5,267 nucleotides of DNA, taken from assembly GCA_937864085.1 (NCBI GenBank), contig CALMIH010000135.1, positions 1 through 5,267 of the forward strand. Direction: 5' to 3'. The notes under the pieces were generated by a model. It searched no databases. It was not told the DNA's origin and worked only from the letters and a program-made list of their open reading frames with translations. The stretch comes from an uncultured Chloroflexota bacterium. Lineage in GTDB: Bacteria > Chloroflexota > Limnocylindria > Limnocylindrales > Limnocylindraceae. The position numbers and the translations under genes are program-made. Below, one piece after another: positions 1 through 5,267 of this stretch (the stretch's first letter is position 1; every line of letters starts with the position of its first letter).

Positions 1-919
1 CCATCACTACACGCATGTCATGTTCAATCAAAAGGATGGTAACGCCGAGCTCGTCACGGATGCGACGAATGAGCGCGGTCATCTCTTCTGTCTCTTTCGG
101 GTTCATGCCGGCGGCTGGCTCATCAAGGAGGAGCAGTTTCGGCTCAGCAGCGAGCGCTCGCGCAATCTCCAGGAGGCGCTGCTTGCCGTAAGGAAGGTTC
201 TTCCCGAGCTCATTCTCCATCCCCTCAAGGCCCACGAAGGCAAGCAACTCACGTGCGCGCGCCTCTGCCTTTGCCTCTTCAGCAACAACAGATTTTGGCT
301 TGAAGATTGCCCCCAGTAGTGACCCTTTCATATGTGTGTGCATGCCAACAAGAATGTTCTCTAGCGTTGTAAGGCTCTTGAAGAGGCGAATGTTTTGGAA
401 TGTCCGCGCGAGGCCGGCAACAACCATGTCATTCGGTCGCGCCGGTCGGGTAACTCCAATGCGGGCAATCAGGCGCTCATACCAGGATGGCCGCAAGATG
501 TTGAGCAAGAGTGCACTGACAAAGCCAAGGAGCGAGACGGCGACTGAGGCGACACCCTCTATGAGCCCCTCGTCTCCACCGACAGCCATCAAGAAGTAGA
601 TGGCCAGAGCAATGAACGGCACCATTGGGAGGACAAGGAGGAGCGGCTCTTTCCCAGAGCCAGTCGGTGGGGAGATGAGGCGCTTTCCGTCAAGCTCAAT
701 CGTCCCAGATGTTGGCGCGTAAATCCCAGCAATCACGTTGAAGAACGTTGTCTTCCCTGCGCCATTCGGGCCGATGATCGCACTGATTGAACCACGTGGA
801 ATCTCGTAGTCGACTGAGTTGACCGCAACGAGACCACCGAATTTCCTTGTGACACTCTGCGCGCGAAGCATCGGACCTTCAGTCCCACCTTTAGCCACTT
901 GTGGACGCGCGGTGCTCAT
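1..919 (-). CDS. livG: Liv-type ABC transporter ATP-binding protein with an inserted membrane hairpin (3' end cut by window edge)
   Basis: ATPase subunit of a branched-chain amino acid type importer; it hydrolyses ATP at the cytoplasmic face of the LivH-LivM permease pair. The frame is open for 306 codons and runs off the left edge. Seen motifs: FGGL at 27-30, Walker A GPNGAGKTT at 50-58, Q-loop ARTFQN at 171-176, ABC signature LPYGKQ at 242-247, Walker B LLLLDEP at 262-268 with catalytic Glu267, D-loop region AAGMNP at 269-274, and switch His300 in IEHDM. The order and spelling are those of LivG rather than LivF. Walker A Lys56 to Q-loop Gln175 is 119 residues, against about 43 in E. coli LivG as I recall it, because of an insert at about 86-161 (separate entry). 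The start at 919 overlaps the livM stop as ATGA and has AGAGG five bases upstream; Met17 (nt 871) is a possible alternative that would remove an unconserved N-terminal extension. Roughly 45-60 C-terminal residues are probably missing. Confidence 0.95.
   Translation of the reverse strand, partial: MSTARPQVAKGGTEGPMLRAQSVTRKFGGLVAVNSVDYEIPRGSISAIIGPNGAGKTTFFNVIAGIYAPTSGTIELDGKRLISPPTGSGKEPLLLVLPMVPFIALAIYFLMAVGGDEGLIEGVASVAVSLLGFVSALLLNILRPSWYERLIARIGVTRPARPNDMVVAGLARTFQNIRLFKSLTTLENILVGMHTHMKGSLLGAIFKPKSVVAEEAKAEARARELLAFVGLEGMENELGKNLPYGKQRLLEIARALAAEPKLLLLDEPAAGMNPKETEEMTALIRRIRDELGVTILLIEHDMRVVM
437..664 (-). other. In-frame insert in livG encoding a predicted two-helix membrane hairpin
   Basis: Residues about 86-161 of LivG have no counterpart in the usual family layout. 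Flanking sequence rejoins the family pattern cleanly: LISPP at 81-85 before it, and PND-MVVAGLARTFQ at 162-175 after it, which matches the usual proline-led helix leading into ARTFQ. Inside are two hydrophobic stretches, about 92-113 (PLLLVLPMVPFIALAIYF and on) and about 119-142 (through AVSLLGFVSALLLNIL), joined by an acidic turn containing Asp116, Glu117 and Glu121. Lys90 precedes the first segment; Arg144, Arg149 and Arg153 follow the second. By the positive-inside rule both ends are cytoplasmic, which suits insertion into a cytoplasmic domain. Codon use looks like the rest of the gene. The open frame and intact flanking motifs are seen directly; membrane insertion is inferred from hydrophobicity. 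Confidence 0.8.
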
Positions 920-2013
920 GCAGACCTCTTCTGATCGTCGAAGGTCCGCTTCCTACGACGTGCGGGGAAGATTCCTTGCGGACGACGAAGCATCATCACG
1001 ACCAGCACGATGCCGTACAACACGTACTGGAAGTCGAGGAAGTCAATCTCACTCAAGATTGGAATCGAGAAGTTGCTCACGAGCGTATTGAGCTGCTTGA
1101 GCAGGATGCTCTGGAATAGATAGATGACAAAGGCACCCGTGGCAACACCGATCGTATTCCCCATGCCGCCAAGCACGACTGCAGCAAGCGTGCTGATGGA
1201 CACGATAAAGCGGAACTGGTCAGGAGCGACAATGGTGATCTTGGCGGCGTTGACCACGCCGATGATGCCCGCAATCGCGGCCCCCACAGCGAACGCCTGG
1301 AGCTTTGCGATCACGGTATTGATGCCAGCAGACTCTGCGGCGAGCTCGTCCTCACGAATCGCATCCCACGTTCTACCAACGCGCGAGTCTTCCAGCCTAA
1401 ACACGATCATTGCGATCAGCGCGAAGATGATCAGCACAAGGACATACATTGGCCAAGGGTTGGTCAACGTGAACTGCAAGATCCCAGGAATTGATGGCTT
1501 ATCGATGCCGCCCAGACCGTTGGTTCCGTTGGTGAACTTATCCGCGTTCAAGAGCGTAATCGGCACGATCTCGCCGAAACCGAGCGTGACGATTGCGAGG
1601 TAGTCACCCCGCAGCCGCAGCGTTGGCGCACCGAGGAGGACGCCAAAGATCGCGCCAACGATCGCTCCGGCAATCAACATTGGCCAGAATGGGAAGGCGA
1701 GACCGCTAAACGGTGAGGCAACAAGCGCGTAGGTGTACCCGCCTAGGGCGAAGAAGGCTGCGTACCCAAGATCTAGCAGCCCGGCGAAACCAACTACGAC
1801 GTTGAGACCGATGGCGAGCACTGCATAGATCGTTGCGGTGGTGAATGCGTTGACCCATGCGTTCGTTGACTGAATCCCATCAAACGGCGGGATGCGGGTG
1901 ATCAGCGGAAGAAGGATGCCGAGGACGGAGACCCCAACAAGGATCCCGAGGCTTCGATGGCGCGCGAAGAAGGCGCGGGATGGATCAAAGCGGGCAGAGA
2001 TGCGAGCCATCAT
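916..2013 (-). CDS. livM: Branched-chain amino acid type ABC transporter permease LivM
   Basis: One of two membrane-spanning subunits that form the translocation channel of the importer. The 365-residue product is highly hydrophobic. A first membrane helix lies at about 22-39, and the LivM hallmark NVVVGFAGLLDLGYAAFFAL is at 71-90. LRLRGDYLAIVTLGFGEI at 132-149 is also typical of the family, as is NGTNGLGGI at 162-170. The cytoplasmic coupling region begins near Arg211 (SRVGRTWDAIREDELAAESAG at about 210-230) and would dock on the ATPase. Length is in the usual range for actinobacterial or chloroflexal LivM. The start overlaps the livH stop as ATGA, with GGTGA six bases upstream inside livH. 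A second in-frame ATG follows immediately at 2010, so the exact start could be one codon later. The 3' end overlaps livG the same way, so livH, livM and livG are probably translationally coupled. The ligand cannot be read from the permease. Confidence 0.96.
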   Translation of the reverse strand: MMARISARFDPSRAFFARHRSLGILVGVSVLGILLPLITRIPPFDGIQSTNAWVNAFTTATIYAVLAIGLNVVVGFAGLLDLGYAAFFALGGYTYALVASPFSGLAFPFWPMLIAGAIVGAIFGVLLGAPTLRLRGDYLAIVTLGFGEIVPITLLNADKFTNGTNGLGGIDKPSIPGILQFTLTNPWPMYVLVLIIFALIAMIVFRLEDSRVGRTWDAIREDELAAESAGINTVIAKLQAFAVGAAIAGIIGVVNAAKITIVAPDQFRFIVSISTLAAVVLGGMGNTIGVATGAFVIYLFQSILLKQLNTLVSNFSIPILSEIDFLDFQYVLYGIVLVVMMLRRPQGIFPARRRKRTFDDQKRSA

Positions 2014-3020
2014 GCTCGGTCACCAGTTGATGAGCCGAGCAGGCCCGTTGGCCGGAAGACGAGGAAGATGACCAACAACGTAAAGACGATGCCGCCGCCC
2101 CAGCGTCCGTACCCAAATGACGAAGCTCCAACCTCTACGAATGCGATGAGGAAGCCGCCGAGTGCCGCCCCTGCCGTGTTCCCAATACCGCCAAGCACCG
2201 CCGCGGTGAAGGCCTTCAGCCCTGATTGGAAGCCGAGCCCGAACTGCGTGTTGCCGTAGTAGAGCACGTGCACCACGCCAGCAGCACCCGCTAGGGCGGA
2301 GCCAATCAAGAAGGTCAACATGATCGTCCTGTTGATGTCCACGCCCATCAGGGCAGAGGCGTCTCGGTCCATTGCCGTTGTGCGCATCGCTCTCCCTGTC
2401 CGCGTGCGGGCGATGAAGAGTTGGAGCACGGCCATAAGGATCAGCGCAGCGGCAACAACAAAGAGATTCAAGATCGGAACTCGGCTCTCGCCCACCATGA
2501 ACGACCAGCTGATCGGGATGATCTGGGGGACGCTAACGATCGTTGGCCCAAAGGCAAACTGAATAATGTTCTGGATGATGAAGCTCACGCCGATCGCAGT
2601 GATAAGCGGGGCGAGTCGCGGCGCACGTCGCAGTGGACGGTACGCAAAACGTTCAATCACAACACCGGCAAGGCCCATAAGGGATGCGGTAACTGCGAAG
2701 ACGATCACAAGTGCGATAACAAGCTCGGGGATGCTTTCGATCGCTCCGCTCCTTCCAAGCAGTGTTTGAATGGTGAACATGGCGACGAATGTTGAGGCCA
2801 TGTAGACATCGCCGTGGGCAAAATTGATGAGCTCAATAATCCCGTAGACCATGGTGTAGCCGAGGGCGATGAGGGCGTAGATCGCTCCAAGCGTGAGCGC
2901 GTTAATGAACTGATCGAGCCCAAGGACGAAGAGGGTCGCCGCGAGGAAGGCGGCAATGGTCAGGGGGAGGCGTGCGGCGCTAGAGCGTGGAACGGTAGTG
3001 GTCGCCTCTGCTGCGCTCAT
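2010..3020 (-). CDS. livH: Branched-chain amino acid type ABC transporter permease LivH
   Basis: The second permease subunit, expected to pair with LivM in the cytoplasmic membrane. The 336-residue product begins with a short polar stretch and a hydrophobic segment at about 18-35. It then shows the LivH signature GAIYALIALGYTMVYGIIEL at 45-64 followed by INFAHGD at 65-71, which is diagnostic of this family. A cytoplasmic coupling loop with RTRTGRAMRTTAMDRDASAL lies past the middle of the protein, followed by further hydrophobic helices. Near the C-terminus, AFTAAVLGGIGNTAGAALGG resembles the matching LivM segment VLGGMGNTIGVATGAF, reflecting the shared ancestry of the two permeases. The start is supported by AGGAGG (3031-3026) five bases upstream. 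The stop TGA lies within the ATGA shared with livM. A 163-bp structured gap separates it from livK. Family assignment is firm; substrate is not. Confidence 0.96.
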   Translation of the reverse strand: MSAAEATTTVPRSSAARLPLTIAAFLAATLFVLGLDQFINALTLGAIYALIALGYTMVYGIIELINFAHGDVYMASTFVAMFTIQTLLGRSGAIESIPELVIALVIVFAVTASLMGLAGVVIERFAYRPLRRAPRLAPLITAIGVSFIIQNIIQFAFGPTIVSVPQIIPISWSFMVGESRVPILNLFVVAAALILMAVLQLFIARTRTGRAMRTTAMDRDASALMGVDINRTIMLTFLIGSALAGAAGVVHVLYYGNTQFGLGFQSGLKAFTAAVLGGIGNTAGAALGGFLIAFVEVGASSFGYGRWGGGIVFTLLVIFLVFRPTGLLGSSTGDRA

Positions 3021-3025
3021 CGTCC

Positions 3026-3031
3026 CCTCCT
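3026..3031 (-). promoter_or_regulatory. Ribosome binding site of livH
   Basis: AGGAGG lies five bases before the livH ATG at 3020. It is a full-consensus Shine-Dalgarno sequence and fixes this start. The site gives livH its own strong translation entry after the intergenic hairpins. Confidence 0.85.
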
Positions 3032-3063
3032 CTCTGATGAATCACCCGTTTCTGTTGGTAGAT

Positions 3064-3082
3064 AGTGCCCTCCTGGGGCACT
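3064..3082 (-). repeat. Small hairpin in the livK-livH gap
   Basis: AGTGCCC (3064-3070) and GGGCACT (3076-3082) form a perfect 7-bp stem with a 5-nt loop. In the minus-strand transcript it lies about 43 nt before the livH start. An AGGAGGG stretch sits partly in this stem, but no start codon lies at a suitable distance after it, so it is not taken as a ribosome binding site. Role unknown; it may add to mRNA structure between livK and livH. Confidence 0.5.
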
Positions 3083-3100
3083 TTCGGCAAGGTGTATGAA

Positions 3101-3134
3101 CAGCCCCCGTGAACCCAAAGGTCCACGGGGGCTG
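3101..3134 (-). terminator. Strong GC-rich hairpin after livK (partial terminator or 3'-end stabiliser)
   Basis: A perfect 11-bp inverted repeat, CAGCCCCCGTG (3101-3111) with CACGGGGGCTG (3124-3134). It can be extended by ACC/GGT (3113-3115 with 3120-3122) after one mismatch, leaving a CAAA tetraloop. In the livK transcript it begins about 50 nt after the stop codon. It is followed by UUCAUACACC, not a run of U, so it is a poor complete intrinsic terminator. A hairpin of this kind between a binding-protein gene and its permease genes commonly causes partial termination or protects the upstream mRNA, raising LivK over LivH/M. That role is inferred from position. Confidence 0.6.
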
Positions 3135-3145
3135 AAGAGCACTCG

Positions 3146-3175
3146 CGCTAGGTTTGGGTTCCCCCTTACCTAGCG
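3146..3175 (-). repeat. Hairpin just after the livK stop
   Basis: CGCTAGGT (3146-3153) and ACCTAGCG (3168-3175) form a perfect 8-bp stem around a 14-nt loop. The loop may pair further (GGG 3156-3158 with CCC 3163-3165). It starts eight bases after the livK stop codon in transcription order. Its loop is complementary to the loop of the next hairpin (see findings). It probably contributes to the 3' end of the livK message or to control of read-through into livH. Confidence 0.55.
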
Positions 3176-3183
3176 AGGATTAA

Positions 3184-4401
3184 CTACTTACCGGTGTAGT
3201 CGACCTCATCTGCGAATACCCACGTACCGTTCTCCACCTTGAAGAGGGAGATGTACTTCTGGCTCGTGTCGCCGACAGAGTCGAACGTCACTGACCCAAT
3301 AACGGTCTCGAATGCAGCGCCCTTATCGACGACTGCAGAGCGAACGGCCTCTCGGGTGACGTCACCCGCAGCAACCGCCGCCTTGATCCCCTCAATGAGG
3401 ATCTGGGCGCAGGCGTAGCCAGCGTAGGCGTAGCCCTCGGCAGCGACGCCGAACTCAGCCATGAACTTCGTGTCGAAGTCGGCCTTCCCTGGGATGTTCT
3501 GTGATCCCGCGATCGATGCGAAGCTGTTCTCAGCTGCCGCACCAGAAATCGCGATGTACGAGCCCTCGCCCGTGCCGTCGAAGATGCCGTCGCCGCCGTA
3601 GAACGGAAGCGCGCCAACCCCGGCCTGGTCAAGTGCCTTGCGGAAGAGTGGTGCGCCGTCCGACGTCACTCCACCGAAGAAGATTGCGTCAGCGCCGAGG
3701 CTCTTCGCCTCTGCAGCAACTGCAGAATAATCCGTGGTCCCCACTGGGAGGCCGTCACGGCCAGCAACAGCGCCGCCTGCGGTGATGAACTGCGCTTCGA
3801 ATGAATCCGCAATTCCCTTACCGTAAGCGTCCGTTGAGTCCAGGATGTACACATTGCGTGCACCGTTAGAATACGCGTAGTCAGCAACCGCTGGACCCTG
3901 AAGGTCATCCGTGGTTGCAACGCGAACGTAGTTCGCTGCGCGCCCCTCGCGGAGGTCACTACCCGAAATTTCTGCGCCAGGAAGATCCTTCGTCAGATTT
4001 GGGTTCGTGTTCGACGGGGAGCACTGCAGGAGACCAGCCTCAGAAGAGACTGGGATCTGCGCAAACGCAGAGCCCGAGTTGAATGGACCAACAACGCCAA
4101 CGACTGTCTCATCGCCGACAAATGTCAGCATGTCAGCAGCGGCCTGGTCTGGGTTGTGTGCGCCTTCCTTGGCATGGTCAAGAATCTTCGCTACGAGGGT
4201 ATAGCCCTCGATTGAAGCCTCCTTGATTGCGAGGAGAGCACCGTCGCGCGCTGGGCCTGCGGAGGCGAGCGCCGAGCCGTTAAGAGGAAGGCCGATCCCG
4301 ATGGTCAGCGTCTTCCCGGTGGTTGAAGAACCACCGCATGCAGCTGCGAGAATCGCAACCGCTGCAAGGGCTGCGAAGCCCTTCTTGTTAAAGACCTTCA
4401 T
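3184..4401 (-). CDS. livK: Branched-chain amino acid type substrate-binding lipoprotein
   Basis: Extracellular ligand-binding component of the importer. The 405-residue product starts with a lipoprotein signal: basic MKVFNKKG, a hydrophobic core at 9-20, and a lipobox ending AAAC with Cys22 as the expected lipidated residue, followed by a GGSSTTG linker. The mature part is a type I periplasmic-binding fold (LivJ/LivK, Peripla_BP_6 class). It opens with TLTIGIGLPLNGS at 31-43 and contains VVGVVGPFNSGSA at 100-112, the ligand-site region LLQCSPSNTNPNLT at 124-137, and later VRVATTDDLQGPAVADYA and VYILDSTDAYGKGIADSF, all in typical order. Start fixed by AGAAGGAGG five bases upstream. First gene of the liv cluster, with its own upstream gap. 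Branched-chain amino acids are the default ligand, but relatives bind amides, urea or aromatic acids, so the gene name reflects family and position only. Confidence 0.94.
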   Translation of the reverse strand: MKVFNKKGFAALAAVAILAAACGGSSTTGKTLTIGIGLPLNGSALASAGPARDGALLAIKEASIEGYTLVAKILDHAKEGAHNPDQAAADMLTFVGDETVVGVVGPFNSGSAFAQIPVSSEAGLLQCSPSNTNPNLTKDLPGAEISGSDLREGRAANYVRVATTDDLQGPAVADYAYSNGARNVYILDSTDAYGKGIADSFEAQFITAGGAVAGRDGLPVGTTDYSAVAAEAKSLGADAIFFGGVTSDGAPLFRKALDQAGVGALPFYGGDGIFDGTGEGSYIAISGAAAENSFASIAGSQNIPGKADFDTKFMAEFGVAAEGYAYAGYACAQILIEGIKAAVAAGDVTREAVRSAVVDKGAAFETVIGSVTFDSVGDTSQKYISLFKVENGTWVFADEVDYTGK

Positions 4402-4648
4402 GAGGTCCTCCTTCTACTATTCCACGCCGGATCCGACGCGGGCTCGGGGCTGATTCGGACTATGCAATCACCACGCTGCGGCTTTCGCCGTGACGTTGAT
4501 GCGGCTGCGTCCGATGCAGTCGAGGATGGTCATCATGAACGAGGGAGCGCAAGTGCGCAACCTTTTTCTGGTAAACGAAGGGGGAAATCGTGCGAGATTG
4601 GGCGTTTATTTAGAAAACGCAACCAAACGTTGCACCCCGCTTATGGGA
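4402..4648 (-). other. Intergenic region upstream of livK (likely promoter and leader)
   Basis: This 247-bp stretch between the isomerase-like gene and livK has no convincing gene. Reading toward livK it holds an AT-rich patch (about 4602-4620) with a weak hairpin GCGTTT/AAACGC. Next is TTGCGC (4560-4555) spaced 17 bases from CATGAT (4537-4532), a poor sigma-70-like match (3/6 and 4/6). A compact CGGC-GAAA-GCCG hairpin follows (4490-4479, GNRA tetraloop in the RNA). A palindrome CGGATCCG (4428-4435) lies just before the ribosome binding site. The livK promoter most likely lies here because the gap is long, but none of the candidates is strong. I see no recognised riboswitch and no clear terminator with a U-tract for the upstream gene. 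Confidence 0.45.
4407..4415 (-). promoter_or_regulatory. Ribosome binding site of livK
   Basis: AGAAGGAGG ends five bases before the livK ATG at 4401. It is an extended Shine-Dalgarno match and the strongest in the window, in line with the high output expected of a binding protein. Confidence 0.88.
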
Positions 4649-5267
4649 TCAGGAGCGCGAGGCGAAGAGGAGTGCCGATCCGTGCGGGATCTCTATGGCG
4701 GCTAAGCCTGCCGTCATGAGCGCCGATTGCAGCGGCTCTAGTGCGATTCCGGCAACGCGTGCGGCAGCGCCGCTCCCCACGCCACTCTCCACGCCACTCA
4801 TAGAGGGGCTGCTGATCAGCGTGGCGATGGCGCCGTGCGGGAGCTGCATCGGCTCGCTCCACGGGCCTACCACCACCGTGACAGTGAAGGCGTCATTTCC
4901 GATGAGCGTTCGGGTTCCGGGAGCCTCCCAGTCAAGTCGTGCTACGCGCTGCGCAGTTGCAGCAGCGTTGACGGCGCGCAACGCTTCGGCATGATGCAGC
5001 GGTCGCTCGCTGCTGCTGCGACCCCAGTCGCTCACTCGATATGTTCGGTCCGAAGGTTGCTGCACCTCCCAGACGAGAAGTCCGGGCATCAGCGCGTGCA
5101 GGGTTCCTGGCGGAACGTCGAGCACGTCGCCCGCCGTGACCGAAATCTTTGCAAGGAGCGGCGCTACGTCGCTACCATACTGAAGCGCGTGCTGAAGCTG
5201 GTCGGCACTCACCGCTGGATCGCGTCCAAGGAGGAGGTGCGCGCCTGGAGCCGCATCAAGAATCACC
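4649..5267 (-). CDS. manA: Type I mannose-6-phosphate isomerase-like cupin protein (5' end cut by window edge)
   Basis: Type I phosphomannose isomerases are zinc-dependent cupin enzymes that interconvert mannose 6-phosphate and fructose 6-phosphate in the cytoplasm. The visible 205 residues are the C-terminal part; the gene continues past the right edge, and the GTG at 5266 is probably an internal valine codon, since VILDAAPGAHLLLG matches a mid-protein segment of the family. Diagnostic motifs: AGDVLDVPPGTLHAL at 45-59 (numbered from nt 5266), where His57 is a metal-ligand position, then LVWEVQQPSDRTYRVSDWGR at 64-83, including the catalytic-region Arg77. This pattern is close to the Bacillus ManA/GmuF type. 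The C-terminal 100 or so residues look divergent, with a Gly/Ser-rich loop (about 155-168) encoded by a short tandem repeat. Same strand as liv but 247 bp away, so a functional link is not implied. A family member acting on another sugar phosphate cannot be excluded. Confidence 0.85.
   Translation of the reverse strand, partial: VILDAAPGAHLLLGRDPAVSADQLQHALQYGSDVAPLLAKISVTAGDVLDVPPGTLHALMPGLLVWEVQQPSDRTYRVSDWGRSSSERPLHHAEALRAVNAAATAQRVARLDWEAPGTRTLIGNDAFTVTVVVGPWSEPMQLPHGAIATLISSPSMSGVESGVGSGAAARVAGIALEPLQSALMTAGLAAIEIPHGSALLFASRS
4777..4800. repeat. Two-copy 12-bp tandem repeat inside the manA-like gene
   Basis: CCACGCCACTCT (4777-4788) is followed directly by CCACGCCACTCA (4789-4800), 11 of 12 bases identical. 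Being a multiple of three, it keeps frame and encodes the repeated SGVESGV part of a small-residue loop; the next four residues GSGA look like a decayed third copy. Probably replication slippage in a tolerant surface loop. Confidence 0.7.

Noticed and set aside
20..599. Plus-strand open frames opposite livG (20-319 and 300-599)
   Set aside because: They lie antisense to a gene with clear ATPase motifs, show no family pattern, and their composition is what the complement of a coding frame produces.
650..664. TGSGKEP at residues 86-92 of LivG, resembling a second Walker A
   Set aside because: It lacks the leading Gly of GxxxxGK[ST] and has Glu instead of Ser/Thr after the Lys. The true Walker A is at residues 50-58.
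1..919. livG as a pseudogene or frameshifted fusion because of the extra hydrophobic stretch
   Set aside because: The frame is open through all 306 visible codons, motifs on both sides are intact and in one frame, and the insert is a whole number of codons.
1124..1603. Plus-strand 159-codon open frame opposite livM
   Set aside because: Antisense shadow of a well-supported permease gene; no ribosome binding site or recognisable domain.
4602..4620. Inverted repeat GCGTTT/AAACGC as a terminator for the isomerase-like gene
   Set aside because: The 6-bp stem is half A/T and is followed on the minus strand by CCAATCTCGC rather than a U-run, so it is too weak to call.
4462..4719. Plus-strand open frames in the gap upstream of livK (4462-4719 and 4490-4705)
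   Set aside because: They run into the antisense of the isomerase-like gene, lack a ribosome binding site, and have low-information Arg/Ser-rich translations.

Overview
All genes in this window lie on the minus strand, so the sequence reads right to left. It holds most of a branched-chain amino acid (HAAT-family, Liv-type) ABC importer operon. In transcription order: the 3' part of a type I mannose-6-phosphate isomerase-like gene (5266 to 4649); a 247-bp intergenic stretch; livK, a substrate-binding lipoprotein (4401 to 3184); a 163-bp gap rich in hairpins; livH (3020 to 2010) and livM (2013 to 916), the two permeases; and livG, an ATPase (919 to the left edge, 3' end missing). A livF partner ATPase would be expected beyond the left edge, but it is not seen here.

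The DNA is moderately GC-rich. The binding protein carries a lipobox signal peptide rather than a plain Sec signal, as expected when the protein must be tethered to a single membrane. A monoderm-type environmental bacterium (Actinomycetota or Chloroflexota) is the most reasonable guess, but no marker gene settles it.

How the parts work together: LivK captures a ligand outside the membrane, LivH and LivM form the translocation path, and LivG (with LivF) powers it. livH-livM and livM-livG overlap by ATGA, which points to translational coupling. livK is separated from livH by a strong hairpin without a U-tract, a usual way to make more binding protein than permease.

The most unusual feature is inside livG. 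Translating its open frame from 919 shows a normal Liv-type ATPase interrupted between the Walker A region and the Q-loop by about 76 extra residues (nt 437-664). These contain two hydrophobic segments joined by an acidic turn and bordered by basic residues, which reads as a transmembrane hairpin inside a nucleotide-binding domain that is normally soluble and peripheral. The frame is open and every ATPase motif that falls inside the window is intact.
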